A stretch of DNA of 64,000 nt, from positions 31,434,001 to 31,498,000 of the forward strand of contig NC_060060.1 of assembly GCF_020283565.1 (NCBI RefSeq). Reading direction: 5' to 3'. The notes below the pieces were generated by a model. It searched no databases and was not told the DNA's origin. It saw only the letters and a program-made list of their open reading frames with translations. The stretch comes from Trifolium pratense. Taxonomy: Eukaryota > Streptophyta > Magnoliopsida > Fabales > Fabaceae. This document shows, in pieces, positions 22,440 through 34,957 of this stretch. Position numbers and translations under genes: made by a program. Within the stretch, counting starts at the first letter, position 1; each line of letters begins with the position of its first letter.

Positions 22440-23505
22440 TGAGGGAAGTGTAAGAAACTGAGATGTTACATTGTCTGACCTAAAGCTTTAATCTTTCTGT
22501 TTTGTTGCAAAGATTTCGTATCTCAGCTCAGCTCAATAGATTCTACTTTAGCTAGATCTATCCATTTTGCTTAGGTTTGTCATCAAAATCCAAACTTTAT
22601 TTATTAATTTTTATTTTTCATTTAAATTATCTGTTGAACTTTTTCTTCAAATCTTTGAAGTATTTGGTCAACTGGGTTTCTGTTGAAATTACTTAGAAAA
22701 AAAGTTCATTTTTATTTCCAGCTTATAAAAATCTCTCTTTTAGGTTTGTAGAATGAAAAGGGTAAGCATAGATTGTAAGATTTGAAATTTGTAGATTATT
22801 TGATGATTTTTTCTCTAACATTTGCTAAGATTGTAATTTGCAGATAAAGGGTGGATTTTGATCTAGTTTAGGGGTTTTGATCATCTGAGATTAACTCAAG
22901 TTATAAGAGGTAATTTCTCTTTCTGCATCCTTTACATTATGATCCTTAATTCCATGTGTTAACAATTAAAGTTAAATGAAAATTATAAGTGATTTTTCCC
23001 CTTTCGTTTTCCTGAAATTTAGCTGCTAAATATCTCTGATGACTTTGCTATATTTGTTGTAATAATTTGTGATTTGTTTGCCTAATAAGGTGATCCATAA
23101 CCATATAAAGTCTCATCAAGATTTATAGAGCAATGAAGTTATGGTTTATCTCGGTAGAATCAAAACAATGCCATTTTTACTTTAGTAATCTCCACTAACT
23201 TATAATGTTTAAACATCCCTTGCATTTGATTCATGTCTCTATGGCTATGTGGATGCTTCAAGTGGATTGTATTGTATGTAAACATTGAAATATTGGATGC
23301 TTTCTGATTTGGTTCGTTGCTTCAGATAGTTTTTTCCGTCTGATAATGCACAATAATAGTTGAATTCCATCAATGATAAATAAAAGGTTATTTGACTGTT
23401 GAGCTGAAATTTTCCTTTGATGGCAGGCTTATGCTCGCAGTGGTTAGATGGATATTGTTTAGAGAAGAGATATTAATATAGTTATTCTTGGGATCCTCCT
23501 GCAGA
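22380..23505 (+). promoter_or_regulatory. Probable 5' leader of the tubby-like gene, GA-rich and intron-containing
   Basis: A GA microsatellite (about 22405-22440) is followed by T- and pyrimidine-rich sequence. A segment ends AAGTTATAAGAG before GTAATTTC (about 22910), and an acceptor-like TATGCTCGCAG lies at about 23430-23440. This suggests non-coding first exons with one or more leader introns, as is usual for tubby-like genes. Exact borders cannot be set without transcripts. Confidence 0.45.
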
Positions 23506-25939
23506 ATGTCATTCCGCAGCATAGTTCGTGACGTTCGTGATAGTTTTGGGAGCTTATCTAGGCGTAGTTTTGATGTCAAACTTACTGGCCAGCATCATAG
23601 AGGAAAATCACATGGATCGGTGCAGGATTTGCATGACCAACCTCTAGTAATTCAAAATAGTTGCTGGGCGAACTTACCCCCAGAGTTACTATTTGATGTC
23701 ATTCGACGGCTAGAGGAGAGTGAGAATACATGGCCTTCACGAAAGCATGTAGTTGCATGTGCTTCTGTTTGCCAATCTTGGAGGAATATGTGCAAGGACA
23801 TTGTTAAGAGCCCTGAGTTCTGCGGCAAACTTACGTTTCCTGTGTCCCTGAAGCAGGTTGGTTGCATTATTTTGTAGTTCATCTCACTTTTTTATTAACA
23901 ACTTATTACATTTATGTTGAGATAACAATGATAGTTGATATGGTATTAACATGCTAACATTTCGTTCGTTTCACTTTTCAGCCTGGGCCACGAGATGGAA
24001 TCATTCAATGCTTTATCAAACGAGATAAATCTAACTTAACATATCACCTATTCCTTTGTTTGAGCCCTGGTAAACGCTCTTCTCTTACACGTAATTATCC
24101 TTGAGTTTATATGGTTTTACGTTCCGATGCTTCTGATGTAATTGTGTAGATTTGTTCTGATGTGATGTATCGAAATTAGAACAGCTTAGTTCTTTTTTGT
24201 TTTGTTGAAGTTACCGGATATATGAATGTTTTGTGTGTGTATGTTTGCATGGATATTTGATTTGCGCTGATGCAATTAATATTATTGGACGGTACTTTTG
24301 GAAATGGTCATTATTAGTTTGTGTTCACAATTTCCATAACAGTTATCACCCTGTGTTTTTTTTCTCACTTTGTGATGATTGATACTACGAGTCCCAGATA
24401 TCCTTTGTTTGATATCCATTAAGTTAGGGTGAGACTTAACGATCTATTTTGTAGTTTTATATTATGGAGGTATCTTATTATGTAGTCAGCTAAGATTTGA
24501 TTTTCTTCAGACCGATAAAATTAACAAGTTTTGTTATTTTATACTAATTTTTTTTTCCTACCGTGTGATGTGTGTTATGTTTTTTATGTTGATGTAATGA
24601 ATCGTCTTTGCACTATTATATTCTAGTACATGCTGAACTTATTAAGTTTTTGTTCACGTTTCTGTTTTATTTAATTTGACTTTGCAGCTTTGTTGGTTGA
24701 AAATGGAAAATTCCTTCTTTCTGCTAAGAGGACACGGAGAACAACATACACTGAGTATGTTATTTCCATGGATGCTGACAACATCTCAAGATCAAGTAAT
24801 ACTTACATCGGAAAGCTGAGGTAACTTACTGCTTGCAAATGTTTGTCACCCGGTTTATTCTGTCATTGACTACGTTAAAAATGTCTTTTTGTCGATAAAA
24901 ATACTGTCAAAACTACTATGGTTTAAGACTTGGACTATCAAAATGCATTCTAAGTTCTAACTCCTAGAAGTATGAAAGAGAATCAATGATTGTGCGAAGG
25001 TGTAAAGTAAATTTTTTTACCTTCATAATATTTAGATTCACATATATATAATTATTTAAGAATATGCTGTAATTGTTATTATCAAAGGTAATAAATAGTC
25101 TAGGGTTTTTATTTCATAACTAATTTTCCACTTATGTGATGCAGATATATCTTTGTTTGCTATTCATATTTTCAAGACCATTTACCGTTTTTTTTGTTTT
25201 ATTTATATTATTATTTTGATACACCAGATCAAACTTTCTTGGAACAAAATTCATTATATATGATACACAGCCTCCCTACACTACTGCTCATATATGCCCT
25301 CCGGGGACTGGGAAGACGAGCCGCAGATTTTCTAAAAAGGTATCACCTAAGGTCCCATCCGGGAGTTACAACATAGCTCAGGTAACATATGAACTAAATG
25401 TGCTCGGTACTCGAGGCCCAAGGAAGATGCACTGCATTATGCATTCAATACCAAATTCAGCACTTGATGCGGGCGGCTCTGTTCCCGGACAGCCAGAACT
25501 TATTCCCCGTTCCCTGGAGGATTCATTCAGGAGCATCTCGTTTTCAAAGTCTCTAGATCATTCCATTGAGTTCAGCAGCTCGCGGTTTTCTGATATCGGG
25601 GGATCCTATAATGAGGAAGATGACGGCAAGATGAGACCTTTGGTTCTGAAAAACAAGCCTCCAAGATGGCATGAACAATTACAGTGCTGGTGCCTCAACT
25701 TCCGGGGACGAGTAACTGTTGCATCTGTTAAGAACTTTCAGTTGATTGCGTCCACCCAACCACCTGCTGGCGCGCCGACACCATCTCAACCAGCTCCACC
25801 GGAACATGATAAGATAATTCTGCAATTTGGCAAAGTTGGGAAAGATATGTTCACCATGGATTATCGGTACCCTTTATCTGCATTCCAAGCTTTTGCTATA
25901 TGCTTGAGCAGCTTCGACACCAAGTTGGCTTGTGAATAG
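23506..25939 (+). CDS. Tubby-like F-box protein (TULP), 4 coding exons
   Basis: Coding exons 23506-23856, 23982-24069, 24688-24820 and 25228-25939 join in phase to 427 residues, the normal size for plant TULPs. Residues 1-50 form the conserved N terminus ([20 protein letters not shown]). An F-box follows at about 53-105 ([18 protein letters not shown]...VCQSWRN). The tubby domain runs from about 118 to the end, with [30 protein letters not shown] and a C terminus [20 protein letters not shown]...LACE. The tubby domain binds phosphoinositides at the plasma membrane, and the F-box links to SKP1/ASK proteins in SCF ubiquitin ligases; plant members affect ABA and stress responses. The open frame starting at 25400 is only the inner part of the last exon. 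Confidence 0.96.
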
Positions 25940-27126
25940 GTTTAATCATGAAGCAGATATTAGTCTTTAAAGTGAACTAATCAAACTTTTGTGATGGTAA
26001 AATTCTCTTTGTTTTTATCTCTTTGTCCTATTCTTACTACTAGTGTTTATGGGATTAGGCCATTGTTATTGCTCAGATATTATATGACTAAATTGTAACC
26101 GGTGTAATAGGGTTTAAAGCATTTTTAACTTAAATTGTTGCTGTGTTTCTTTCTCGGTAGATTCATGCGTATCGATACTATGTTATCCTTTTACCAACAA
26201 ACTATCAGGTTGTCAAAAGGAGAAACAATCTACTAGTATTATGTTAAATATGTTTTTGGTCTTTTATAACAACAAAAAAACAGCTACTAAATTTGCTTTT
26301 GATTTCTAACAAAGTTTTAGTATATTAATGTGCTTTAGGCTAATGGCATGAAAGGATTTTAGGCTATGACATGGATAATGGAATTGTTTTCTTTGATCAA
26401 CCACTGCATTTGGTTGCCTCTAGGAACGTGTGATTCAACTAGGAATGTCAATTTTGTTAAGGAAAAAAAAAAAAAGGAATGACAAGGCAATTATTCTAGT
26501 ATAAAGTCAAACAATTATTAGTCTTTTTGTGTGAATACTGAATAGTCACACAATTATTAGTCACCTATGAAAAAGAAATTTCAATTTTGACATGACTCGT
26601 TTGAGTATAATAATCAAAGTCAAAAGTGATATATATCTTAGAGAAGGACCACAAACAATATTATAGGGCTCAAATTGTTATTTATACAAAAGTATTCAAA
26701 TTGCGTTAAAAAAAACAAACTCAAATCGGCAATGTTATAATCTAGGCTTAAGCAGTAAAGAAAAGAATGATTTTTTTTTCTCACCAACAAACACAAAAAA
26801 AACACTCCTTAATACCACGAACTTCGGTCATTCCACTTATTCATTTTAAAGGTGAAATTTTTAGCCAATAGCCTACTTACCAAAAAAATAAAATTGTTGC
26901 CCCAAACTTTTTTAGGTGGATCCTTCGCAACTGAATTATTTCCATGCACAGGAACCATAAATCAAATCATTTGCTTAAGGGGCCGATATAATACCCTTAC
27001 CATTTAGATCAATTTATTGTTGTTATCTCTAAACTTTTTTAATTAACCCAAAAAGAACTACAGCTCGATAAGGAGAAAATGAATTTGGTTTTTCCTGAGC
27101 CATCTTTAAGGTAATTTCTTTTATGC
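25940..27126. other. 3' flank of tubby-like gene and intergenic DNA
   Basis: 3' untranslated region to perhaps 26200, then AT-rich DNA. It contains the 3' half of a SINE at 26815-26890 (ATTCCACTTATTCATTTTAAAG...). No gene seen. Confidence 0.5.
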
Positions 27127-27412
27127 TATACATTTATATTAGGATGTTTTCTCTTCCCCTGAATCTTTTATACCCCCAATATTCCAATTTTGCCCTTGCA
27201 GAAAAATTCGGTTCGCAGAAACCGAATTTTTTCTAGTGCAAATTCAGAGTAAATTTCGGTTTTTAGAAACCGAAATTTGTTTTCAAGGCAAAAAAAAAAC
27301 TTCGGTTTCTATGAACCGAAGTTTTTTCAAGGACAAAATTGGAAATTTAGGGGAGATAAAAGATTTATGGGGGGTGGGGAGAGAAAATATCTTATATTAG
27401 ACCACTGGTCAA
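27127..27412. mobile_element. TIR element with AACCGAA palindromes
   Basis: The ends pair: TATTAGGATGTTTTCTCTTC at the left and GAGAGAAAATATCTTATATTA at the right. Inside are three successive small palindromes built on TTCGGTT..AACCGAA, separated by GCAAATTCAG and CAAGGCAAA spacers. A related element with the same plan is at 62500-62768. No coding capacity. Confidence 0.6.
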
Positions 27413-27508
27413 GTTAAGAAGAAATTCAAAAGTTGCAAGAATACTTTTTAGGGAATCTCGAGTAATCATTAAATTGGTCAATATATTTGTAACTCACTTT
27501 TAAATAGA

Positions 27509-28742
27509 TACTCCATCCGTCCCAAAATATAAGAGTTAGTTTGATTAATGCACGTATGTCAACACACAATTTTGATCACTAATATTTTTAATTTTTCATT
27601 AGTAAAAATTATAAAAACTTGATATTTTGAAAATACTCATCAAAATAAATCAAACAAGATCTTATATGTTAATATTTATATGGCTTAAATGCAGTTTTAC
27701 CCCCTGTTTTGATTAAATCGGAATTTTACCCCCTGTTTTAAAACGCGGACTTTTACCCCCCTGTTTTATAATTTTTTGGATTTTGCTCCCGCTAAAATTC
27801 TGTTTTCGAGTCACAACTTTAAAGTGTCGCACACAACTCAATTTGGATTAATAATTCACCAAACGTATACCGAAATGACCGTAATCGAGTTATCTTTCCA
27901 CAGAATCAAACCTCACTAAATTTGGAGTTACAAAGAGAGATTAATTACTGTTTTAGTGAAGGTATGTCCCTCAAAATCTGCTTGAGTCACAACTTCAAAA
28001 CTTCGCACATAATTCTATTTGGATCCATAATTCACCAAACTGATATCGAAATGACCGCAATTGAGTTACTTTTACACAGAATCAAACTCCACTAAATTTG
28101 GAGTTATAGAGAGAGATTAATTATCATTTTAGTGAATGTCTGTCCAAATCAATTATTGTATGGAACTACTACTGGTATTTTTATCACGTCTCTCACCCTG
28201 TAGCTCATTTTTCAATAGTATTTATATGTCCGGAAAGCTAACGAAATTACCCTTGTTGTCATTTAAATTTCGTCAAATTTGGAGTTACAACGTGTTTGGT
28301 AGACGATGTTGAATTTGAAGGTCATAAGTAGATTTCTGCAAAATTAGTAATTGGACAGACCTTCACTAAAACGGTAATTTAATCTCTTTTTGTAACTCCA
28401 ATTTTAGTGGGGTTTGATTCCTTGAAAAGATAACTCGATTACGGTCATTTCGATATCCGTTTGGTGAATTATTGATCTAAATTAAGTTGTGTGCGAAACT
28501 TTGAAGTTGTGACTCGAAAGCAGAATTTTAGTGGGGACAAAATCCAAAAAATTATAAAACAGGGGGTAAAAGTCTGCGTTTTAAAACAGGGGGTAAAATT
28601 CCGATTTAATCAAAATAGGGTGCAAAACTGCATTTAAGCCTATTTATATTTATATATTATTAAAAAAATATGATCAAAGTAAGATAAATGAATAATGTCA
28701 TTTTGTCAAATTAGCTCTTATATTTTGGGACGGATGAAGTAT
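27509..28742. mobile_element. Stowaway-like MITE split by a MULE-like foldback
   Basis: TACTCCATCCGTCCCAAAAT at 27509 and ATTTTGGGACGGATGAAGTA ending at 28742 are Stowaway termini. The element would be about 270 bp if the insertion at 27682-28640 and one copy of its 9 bp duplication were removed, a usual size for the family. Confidence 0.75.
27673..28649. mobile_element. MULE-like foldback element, 9 bp target duplication
   Basis: TATTTATAT is repeated perfectly at 27673-27681 and 28641-28649. The body (27682-28640) begins GGCTTAAATGCAGTTTTAC and ends with its complement. The arms carry ACCCCCTGTTTT runs. The interior has a roughly 160 bp segment (CACAACTTTAAAGTGTCGCA ... TTTTAGTGAAGG) in two direct copies (about 27810 and 27990) and one inverted copy (about 28350-28530). 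A 9 bp duplication with long inverted arms is characteristic of Mutator-like elements. There is no transposase. Confidence 0.8.
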
Positions 28743-30274
28743 TATACTACGGTAAAACATGATATATTATCGTAGAAAACTTTATATATATGTATATTAA
28801 AAACGAGGACCCCATAGAAATAACTCTAACTCTGCCACCTATTGCTGATATGATAATTTTTTAATACATGTTAACATTCTCCTTTTAATAATTTATAATA
28901 TTACTACGAGGAATAAACTTGTTTGATTGAAAATGTATGAAAACCCAAACTAGATTTAAGCAATTGAAACTATCGAACCAAAATTATATATTTCCTTAAT
29001 ATTAAGCCTAGATTAATAGAAACTTTGTTAGACAGACATCATCATTCACCACTTAAATAATTGAGAAAATATACACAAGCTCAAGTAATGAGATCAATCC
29101 AAACAAATTGAATGAATAGAGATAGAGCAACTGAATATGGTAGCAAAATTAATGTCTGATTTTGGACCTATATAAAGGTAGTTACATGATTGGAAAACAA
29201 ATTTTATCTTGATATGGAAGTACTTGTACAACAAGAAAAAAAATCATGATTGTAGTTTGTCATATTCTTACCTTTTGCATAACTGCAAGAAAATGAATGT
29301 ATTGTACACGAAAAACCTTCAATTTGCATTTAGAAACAGCTAGATCACACTATGAGACAAATGAGAAATGCAACGGCAAAGAAAGTGTGTATATGTGATG
29401 ACATGAGATGCATCATGGCATGTTCAATTGAAATTTGGGACTGATTTAGGAGTAAAAGTCATTTTGATCTTTGAATGTATACGTGTTGCGCTGTCATGAT
29501 AGTTCACATACTTTTTTTGGTTGATCACGACATACACATAAAGAAATTAGAGTTTAAATTTTGATCACGACATTCGATCTAATAATTTTAATATTTTCTA
29601 ACAAATAATTTAAATTCTTTTCAAATTTTAGAATGCTATAACTAATCAATGTAATCCTAAATATTTAACCTAAAATAGGTTGTAAATAGGAGTAGTAAGC
29701 ATCACTTTATAAATATGACAAGCACAATGTGATATATATGATTTTTAATTCAAAATTGATATTAGAGTCTCGTATTATATGAGATATATATGACAAGAAC
29801 AATGTCTATAAATAGCAATGGTAATCATTTAGAAATCAATTTTGTAGAGTTTAATTAAGTTACGTCTAACCCAAATTTTAAGCACATCCAAATCATTTTT
29901 TGTATTTAATTATTTTTAAATTAATTTTAACATGTATCCATTAAAACTTTATGGTATACTAAGAAAAGTATATTAATTTTTTTTATAAGTCAAAATATTT
30001 TTGTCACGTAAACATGATTGATATGCCACGTAATTAGATAGTTAGGGAGGTAAATGATTTTGTGGCACGCTACCTACTAAAAAGAATAAACCCTCATGAA
30101 CCCTGAATGACTTAATTAAGCATGAATGAAACACAACACTTTCGTTAATAATAACAATTAATACATACTTTGCGCCATTTTTTCTTTTTCTTTTTTATTC
30201 CTTTTTCTTTAATTTTTTCCTCATTTTAATTCTTTTTTATTCTTTTTTTTCCTTCTCACTCCGTGTCCATTTGT
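28743..30274. other. Intergenic upstream of SWEET
   Basis: AT-rich, with no gene or clear repeat seen. The last 150 bp are T-rich and lead into the SWEET promoter. Confidence 0.5.
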
Positions 30275-30283
30275 GTATATATA
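30275..30283 (+). promoter_or_regulatory. TATA box of SWEET gene
   Basis: TATATATAG, about 200 bp upstream of the ATG, at the end of a long T/C-rich stretch. Other TATA-like motifs are rare nearby. Confidence 0.55.
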
Positions 30284-30481
30284 GCATGAGTTGCTCAACA
30301 AAACTTCTTCATTATTCAGTGCTAGCTTGCATGAGATTGAGGGGTTGATTTGGAAGAAAAACCAATCTTAAGGTTTTTCTTTCCTCTTCCCAAATCCTTA
30401 CCCCAAAACCTTGTGCTAGCATTTTTCTTTTGTTTCATCATCAAAATCTCAAGATCTAGGAAAACGAAGAAGAAGATAATC

Positions 30482-32459
30482 ATGGCTATGATTCCAATGA
30501 ATCACCATACAGTCCATACTTTAGCCATTGTTTTTGGCATTCTAGGTAAACACATAATACCATTATCATCTTCATCATCTCAATCTTTTACAACTTTCTC
30601 ATCATTTTCTTTCTTTCTTTCATTATTTTCTTGATTCTTTTTCTATCAAACGTATAAGTAAAATGCTATAATGAATGTGCATGGTTTCTACCACTTTCTC
30701 TTCTCTTTTTACTCTAATATTTATTTATTTTGGTTTGTTTTATTATTTTCTCTAACTTTAATTCGGAATCCTTCATAGATGATTCTAAATATTCATAAAC
30801 AAATTTTGATTATAATTTCTTCCAACTAGTTCTTAATATTTTTTTTTGTATCTTGGGTGCAGTTATGAAGTGATAATCCTACGTACTACCATAGATTATG
30901 GTTGACGTATTGGTAGATCATAAATTCCCACTACATATAGTTTGTTGAATTTTTTTTTCTCTTTCTCTTTCTCTCTCTTTTTTTTTTTTATGAAATAAAA
31001 TATTATAACTCTTACAAAATATTTTAATATACTGTTTTAATTAAAAAACACAAGCGACCGTGTCTCATAATATAATCTATAGTTTATTAAAAAAAAATAA
31101 AAATATAATCTATAGTGCTAATTATAACCACCTATATTTCTTAATAAAAAAGTAGTAACAAAATAACGAATTACTACTAACATATTTTTCTTTTGATGTG
31201 TAGGTAATGTCATTTCCTTAATGGTCTATTTGGCTCCAGTGTAAGTACATATACTCTCAATTTTCTTTAATCATGAATACTTAGCTAATATTTCTCTTTA
31301 ACCAGGATATAGTATAAAATAAATCATGCCAATTTTATTTCAATTTTTTTTTTTGACTTAATAATCTAAATTATTACTGCAGGCCAACTTTTATCCGAAT
31401 ATTCAAAAATAAAAGTACAGAAAGTTTCCAATCATTGCCATATCTGGTGGCACTATTCAGTTCTATGTTATGGCTATATTACGCATTGATAAAGACAAAT
31501 GCTATTTTCCTTGTTTCGATTAATTCATTTGGATGTGTCGTAGAAGTGATCTATTGTATCATGTACATACTCTATGCACCAAAAGATGCAAGGGTAAATT
31601 TCTCACAAATTATTGTCACATATTTTATAATTTTTTGTGAAACATTATTGTCACATATTATTAAGTTGTTTAATTTTTTTTAATTGCAGAAATTAACCAT
31701 TAAACTGTTTGTCTTAATGAATGTGGTTTCATTTGTGATGATCTACTTGATCATACAATTTGCTATTAATGAAAATCATCGTGTCAGTTTCCTTGGATGG
31801 GTTTGTACCTTTATCTCAATTGCTGTCTTTGCTGCGCCTCTAAGCATTGTGGTAAGGAAATTAATTATTATTATAATTTCAATTAGTAATTGGTAATTAA
31901 TCTCTATCAATTATTATTTTTTATATACTAAATTATTATTTATTTATTTATTATGTGCAGGTTCGAGTTGTTAAGACAAGGAGTGTACAATTTATGCCCT
32001 TTAATTTGTCACTTTTCCTTACATTGAGTGGTGTGGTATGGTTTGCATACGGTTTCTTTAAAAACGACATTTGTATTTATGTAAGTATATATATTAATTT
32101 GGTTAAATAAATTAAATTAACATTATGAAAGAAACTTTTCATCAATTAAATAATTATATGTATTTTTTTTGCAGCTTCCAAATGTGGTTGGATTTGTCTT
32201 AGGGATAATACAAATGTTGTTATATGGATATTACTCAAAATATGGTGGTGTTAAGGATGAGAAAATTGAAGCTGGAGTGGTGAATATTGTTGTTGTGAAC
32301 CCATTAGGGACTTGTGAAGTGTTTCCAATTTCATTGGATGAAAATGAAGATATTATTGAAGATGTTATTAATCAACAAATTCAAGTACAAAAATTAGGTG
32401 TGGAAGAGAAGCAAGAGAAAAGTGATGATCAAGCTATAGGATTACAATATGTGGTGTGA
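30482..32459 (+). CDS. SWEET: SWEET sugar transporter (MtN3/saliva family), clade III-like, 6 exons
   Basis: Exons 30482-30545, 31204-31240, 31383-31593, 31690-31851, 31961-32080 and 32175-32459 join in phase to 292 residues. The 37, 162 and 120 bp exons are diagnostic sizes for SWEET genes. Seven helices are arranged as two MtN3 repeats (about 10-97 and 133-217) with a linker helix. Landmarks are [66 protein letters not shown] and [20 protein letters not shown]. Loop and exon pattern resemble clade III members, which mainly export sucrose across the plasma membrane in phloem, nectary, seed or infected tissue; that assignment is inference. The C-terminal cytosolic tail is acidic. Degenerate exons of a related gene are scattered at 50.4-51.6 and 60.2-61.5 kb. 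Confidence 0.95.
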
Positions 32460-33150
32460 ATTGTGTGACCATATTATATACATATACATATATTGATATA
32501 TATAGTATAGTATAGTATACTTTTGCGCATACATACATATGACATTATGATATGATCAATATAATCAAATATGACATTATGATCATAACTGTTTGTTTCA
32601 TGATAAAAATGTGATGTGCATGATGATGGCTTCGATGACCAGCTAGCCGCTTTATCTCTAATGTTCTTTTATATATGTTATGCATGCATATGAGTGACTT
32701 CATCAGCATAATCAATTCATTGATATTATTTCAACGCAATCTTTAAAGTTTGATTAGTTCTAATGTCATCAAGTTTGGTTTAATAGCGAGATGTTTGAAT
32801 AGTACGTTAGAGGTCGTTGGTACGATCCTCAGTTTCATTATAAAAAAAAAGTTTGATTAGTTCTATAATTAATAAGCTCTGGTATATGAATAATAAGAAA
32901 TGATTAAATAATAAGAAAAACTTATTTTGTAAAACAAAAAAAAACTTATCATTTATTTTAGATTTTGCTATCCAAAAATTTGTTTGCATAAGTAATAATA
33001 TTTTTATGTGTTAATACTAGGGCCGACTAGTGTTCAAGAATGAATGAAACATTTTACTGTGAATGAAGTTTAAATATGAAAATGAAAATGGAACTCAATG
33101 GAATGAATATAACCCTATCAATGTATCTTCAATTCCTTAACATTTAATTC
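32460..33150. other. 3' flank of SWEET and intergenic DNA
   Basis: ATATAC-rich 3' region, then AT-rich DNA with a complete small SINE at 32763-32847. No gene seen. Confidence 0.5.
32745..32865 (+). repeat. Short SINE with 18 bp target duplication
   Basis: The body, 85 bp at 32763-32847, has an A-box-like GGTTTAATAGCGAGATG and a B-box-like GGTACGATCCTC, then an A-run. AAAGTTTGATTAGTTCTA is repeated perfectly at 32745-32762 and 32848-32865. Confidence 0.8.
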
Positions 33151-33281
33151 AATTAATTCAACTAGTTTTTTTTTTTTTTTTTTTATAAGCAAAAATTGAA
33201 TTATAAAGAGCATAAAATGTACACAACATTTACAATTCGGTGAACCTCCGTTATATACTATGGAAATTAATTCAACTAGTT
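33151..33281 (-). repeat. 5'-truncated LINE tail with 17 bp target duplication
   Basis: AATTAATTCAACTAGTT is repeated at 33151-33167 and 33265-33281. The 97 bp insert begins with a T-run (poly-A on the minus strand) next to ATAAGCAAAAATTGAATTA, a sequence typical of the 3' end of legume LINEs. Confidence 0.7.
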
Positions 33282-33892
33282 GATCTACCTATCTCACTCC
33301 ACCAAAGTTAAACTTAATTGGAAATAAAATGATTTCATAGATGGACGAAAATAGATACAAAGAGAATAACGACGCATAAAAAGTCGATAGAGAAAGTAAT
33401 TAATCGAGTTTGTTTCTAATTAAAAAATTAAACATATTATTAGTCCATGTGTAAAAGTTTTCTTTAAATTTTGGTCTTCTAAAATTTCAATTTTTATTTT
33501 TATTTTTTTATAAAAGTTCAAGGTAACATGTTTCAAATGATTTTTTTATCAAATGTTTTTATTAAAATATTAAAATAATATTAGTTTGTCAAAAAAAAAA
33601 ATAATATTAGTATATAAATTTAATTATTTAATCTTTAGTTTAATAATTTAATCTGAAATTTGAAGTTATATGTAAATTAATAATGATTAAAAATTAAATA
33701 TTTAAGATCCTATAACATATCATTAAAAAGTTAGTTGGAACATGCAATGCAAATTTTTATAAAAAAATAGAGACTAAAATTGAAACCAATTTTTTTTAAG
33801 GGAACAAAGTTTGATTTTTTAAAAGGTTTAAAAAATAAAAATTGATTTATATGTATTTTAACAATTTATTTAATTTTTTTACAGTAAAAAAA
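33282..33892. other. AT-rich intergenic DNA
   Basis: No gene seen. It contains a micro-insertion at 33574-33610. Confidence 0.5.
33574..33610 (+). repeat. Micro-retroinsertion (15 bp) with 11 bp target duplication
   Basis: AATAATATTAG at 33574-33584 and 33600-33610 flanks TTTGTC plus A-run, the same head as at 8533. Confidence 0.65.
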
Positions 33893-34500
33893 CGTGTTGG
33901 CTGCGATTAATAAACTTTGGAGGAATGTTGTACCGTTCAAGGGAAATGTGTTCGGATGACGGTTGTTATTAGAAAGGCTACCAACAAGATTAGCGCTCAA
34001 TCATAGAGGTATTTTGCATAACCCGCATGATTTATCTTGCGTGTTTTGCTTTAATAATAATGAGGATTGCATTCATCTCTTTTTTCTTTGCTCATTTAGT
34101 AAAGGTGTATGAGAAGCGGTGTTTAATTGGGTAGGAAAGAGTATTCCAGCAGGATCAGATGGATGATATCACTTTAAGTTGTTCGGTGACATGGTAAAAG
34201 TGAAGAAAAACGGGTGTGTTAAACATTTGATTTGGTTGACCATTATGTGAAACATTTGGAAACTTAAAAACAAAGTGATTTTTGAAGGAACGATTCCAAA
34301 TTCATCTTCCATTATTTTGATATTAGAGTAAACTCTTGGTTGTGGTTTAGTAGTCGGTTTAGCCGAAATTTATCATTTTCTCTTCCAGAGTGGTGTCTTG
34401 ACCTTCTGAGTTGTTTTCAAAGCTTTTGATTTTTGGCTTTGTGATAAGAAATTGAGTACCTCTTGTACTCCCTTATAACATTATTTGTTTATAAAAAAAG
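33893..34500 (+). pseudogene. 3' end of a LINE: zf-RVT and C-terminal remnant
   Basis: Reading across several stops, the plus strand encodes LERLPTRLALNHRGI, then a Cys-x2-Cys...His zinc-knuckle-like stretch (SCVFCFNNNEDCIHLFFLCS), FNWVGKSIP and IWKLKNKVIFEG. These are hallmarks of the C-terminal zf-RVT region of plant LINE ORF2. A short non-coding tail ends TTTATAAAAAAAG. All upstream domains are missing, as expected for a 5'-truncated LINE copy. Confidence 0.78.
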
Positions 34501-34674
34501 AGTTTAATTGATATGCACTTACGGTGTAAAATAGTTTTATACGATCGTCCAATAAATAACCATCATATTGCAAAGTCATGTCAAGAAAGTGGGGTGACGT
34601 GACAGAAAACATGGTTGGTATTAGTTGACGGTGTAAAATTATTTTATACCGTCGGTACATATCAATTAAATCCA
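34501..34674. mobile_element. Short TIR element (MITE)
   Basis: AGTTTAATTGATATGCACTT...ACGGTGTAAAATAGTTTTATAC at the left is mirrored by the right end (GACGGTGTAAAATTATTTTATACC...ATATCAATTAAATCC). About 170 bp, no coding capacity. Confidence 0.65.
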
Positions 34675-34741
34675 TAAAAAAAATTAATTTTTTTTGGTGA
34701 GGTGAATAATTTTTGTGATTTATAATTAATCAAATAATAAT

Positions 34742-34830
34742 ACTATTGTTTGGTTCAGTATAAAAAAAAAAAAAACTATTGTTTGGTTCTGTCAAAAAAA
34801 AAAAAAAACACTCCGTACTATTGTTTGGTT
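34742..34830 (+). repeat. Two successive micro-insertions at one site (triplicated target)
   Basis: ACTATTGTTTGGTT occurs three times, at 34742-34755, 34774-34787 and 34817-34830. The spacers are CAGTAT plus A-run (18 bp) and CTGTC plus A-run plus CACTCCGT (29 bp). They lie about 130 bp upstream of the NSN1 start codon. Confidence 0.65.
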
Positions 34831-34957
34831 GACATTTTTTAATCGAAAGAAAAAACGCCGTATTTATAAGCCATTGTTAAACCCTAATATCTCGTTGCTC
34901 AGTTGCAACCATAACCCTTCTTTCTCATCTCTCTCTTCTCAACACAACAAACCAAAA

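Noticed and set aside
25194..25376. Frame overlapping the tubby-like last exon
   Set aside because: Wrong frame relative to the tubby domain, which continues uninterrupted from 25228.
30350..30634. Open frame across the SWEET leader and exon 1
   Set aside because: It has no ATG at its start and reads through the exon 1 donor; the true start is 30482.
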